A stretch of DNA of 6,448 nt from Pseudomonadota bacterium (GTDB lineage Bacteria; Desulfobacterota; Desulfobacteria; Desulfobacterales; RPRI01): the NCBI GenBank assembly GCA_018819005.1, contig JAHJQU010000263.1:1-6448 (forward strand), read 5' to 3'. Shown one piece after another: positions 5,734 to 6,448 of the stretch. The notes under the pieces are model-generated. The model did not search any database. It was not told the DNA's origin and saw nothing but the letters and a program-made list of their open reading frames with translations. A program made the position numbers and the translations under genes. Within the stretch, counting starts at the first letter, position 1. The number at the start of each line of letters is the position of its first letter.

Positions 5734-6448
5734 ATGGGCGGATTATTCGGCGTAGTATCTAAGGATGACTGTGTAAACGATCTGTTTTACGGCACTGATT
5801 ACCATTCACATCTTGGAACAAAAAGAGGTGGAATGGCAGTTTCAAACCGGAAAGGATTTGAGAGATCAATTCACAGTATAGAAAATAGTTATTTCAGGTC
5901 AAAGTTTGAACCCGATCTTCCAAAATTCAAGGGAAATCTCGGAATAGGAGTTATCAGCGATAATGATTCTCAACCTCTTATTATCGGATCTCATCTTGGT
6001 ACATTTGCAATAGCTACTGTCGGAAAACTGAATAATATCGAAAAACTGTCTAAAATTGCCTTTAAGAAAAAAATGCATTTTTCCGAAACAAGCGGAGACA
6101 AAACCAATCCCACCGAACTTGTGGCAATGCTTATTTGCGAAGAAGATTCCTTTGAAAATGGGATCGAAAGTGCCCAGAAAGCAATAAAAGGCTCCTGTTC
6201 AATCCTTCTGCTAACAAATAAAGGTCTCTTTGCGGCAAGGGACAGATTAGGCAGAACTCCACTCGTTATCGGGAAAAAAGACTGCGCTTTTGCCGTGCTT
6301 CGGAAAATTGCTCATTTCCTAATCTCGGCTACACAACCGAAAGATTTCTCGGCCCCGGCGAAATCGTTTTTTTTACTGCCGACAGTTGTGTTCAGAAGAA
6401 AAAACCGGGAGATAAATTGCAGGTATGCTCATTCCTGTGGGTGTACTA
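5734..6448 (+). CDS. purF: Amidophosphoribosyltransferase (PurF) homologue, glutaminase-degenerate, frameshifted, cut by the window end
   Basis: Translation from 5734 gives MGGLFGVVSKDDCVNDLFYG and onward. It is the N-terminal Ntn-type glutamine amidotransferase half of a PurF-like protein, recognisable by HSHLGTKRGGMAV (24-36), GNLGIGV (67-73), TNPTELVAML (124-133) and AARDRLGRTPLVIGKK (167-182). True PurF makes phosphoribosylamine from PRPP and glutamine, the first step of purine synthesis. Against E. coli PurF, the nucleophile Cys is Gly2, the RY(P/S)T arginine is Ser75, Asn101 is Val96 and Asp127 is Pro126, so glutamine hydrolysis is doubtful. A PurF-like subfamily starting MGG is familiar to me from Bacteroides and clostridia, so the Gly is probably a family trait. 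After V188 the frame is lost. Family-like sequence (SENCSFPNLGYTTERFLGPG, then CSFLWVY) continues in the frame starting GCT at 6297, so one base seems missing. The phosphoribosyltransferase half lies beyond the window. The gene is divergent from carB. Confidence 0.85.
   Translation, partial: MGGLFGVVSKDDCVNDLFYGTDYHSHLGTKRGGMAVSNRKGFERSIHSIENSYFRSKFEPDLPKFKGNLGIGVISDNDSQPLIIGSHLGTFAIATVGKLNNIEKLSKIAFKKKMHFSETSGDKTNPTELVAMLICEEDSFENGIESAQKAIKGSCSILLLTNKGLFAARDRLGRTPLVIGKKDCAFAVLRKIAHFLISATQPKDFSAPAKSFFLLPTVVFRRKNREINCRYAHSCGCT
6289..6303 (+). other. Frameshift site in the purF-like gene
   Basis: Frame 1 reads AFAV up to GTG at 6295-6297, then LRKIAHFLISATQ, which does not look like the family. 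The frame starting at 6297 reads ASENCSFPNLGYTTERFLGP, which does. Restoring one G (GTGGCTTCG in place of GTGCTTCG) joins the two into AFAVASENCSFPNLGY. Both frames stay open to the window end, so no stop betrays the shift. A sequencing or assembly error in a GG pair would look the same as a real mutation. Confidence 0.8.

Noticed and set aside
6290..6303. Programmed ribosomal frameshifting as the reason for the frame change
   Set aside because: I see no slippery heptamer and no following structure at GTGCTTCGG, and this protein family is not known to me to use recoding. A lost base is simpler.
6366..6373. Run of eight T as a second frameshift
   Set aside because: The corrected frame reads EIVFFTAD through the run and continues into the family-like CSFLWVY, so no second shift is needed.

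Overview
The window is a moderate-GC bacterial chromosome segment. It carries four protein-coding genes and one structured, AT-rich intergenic region. Gene content and style (strong AGGAG-type ribosome sites, a biotin-dependent Na+-pumping decarboxylase, dispersed CCACAGAT-type repeats) suggest an anaerobe of the Desulfobacterota/deltaproteobacterial kind. This is an inference; no rRNA or other phylogenetic marker is present.

Layout. Positions 5290 down to 5 are a tight minus-strand cluster: carB (carbamoyl-phosphate synthase large subunit, 1066 aa), then 27 bp, then the beta subunit (382 aa) of a sodium-ion-translocating decarboxylase, then 12 bp, then an OadG-like gamma subunit (298 aa) with a signal peptide and a large extra extracytoplasmic domain. 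The spacing suggests one transcript. The carboxyltransferase/biotin (alpha) subunit is not in the window, so the substrate (oxaloacetate, methylmalonyl-CoA, glutaconyl-CoA or malonate) cannot be decided.

Positions 5291-5733 hold no gene. This divergent gap contains a roughly 229-bp MITE-like element (5481-5709). Its imperfect 24-bp terminal inverted repeats match at 21 of 24 positions, and it may be flanked by a TTTTTAA direct repeat. Inside are a 10-bp-periodic CACAGAT repeat, a large imperfect palindrome, a perfect 7-bp stem-loop and a third, internal copy of the terminal motif.

From 5734 to the window end, on the plus strand, is the 5' half of a PurF-type amidophosphoribosyltransferase homologue. 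It has two oddities. The N-terminal nucleophile Cys of the glutaminase domain is Gly, and the other expected glutaminase residues also appear replaced. The reading frame jumps by one base near 6297, consistent with a lost G, after which family-like sequence continues in another frame to the end.

Functionally, carB serves pyrimidine and arginine synthesis from bicarbonate, the beta and gamma subunits form the membrane part of a Na+ pump driven by decarboxylation, and the PurF-like gene points to PRPP/purine chemistry. No previously undescribed multi-gene system is evident. The most unusual material is the small inverted-repeat element and the glutaminase-degenerate, frameshifted PurF homologue beside it.
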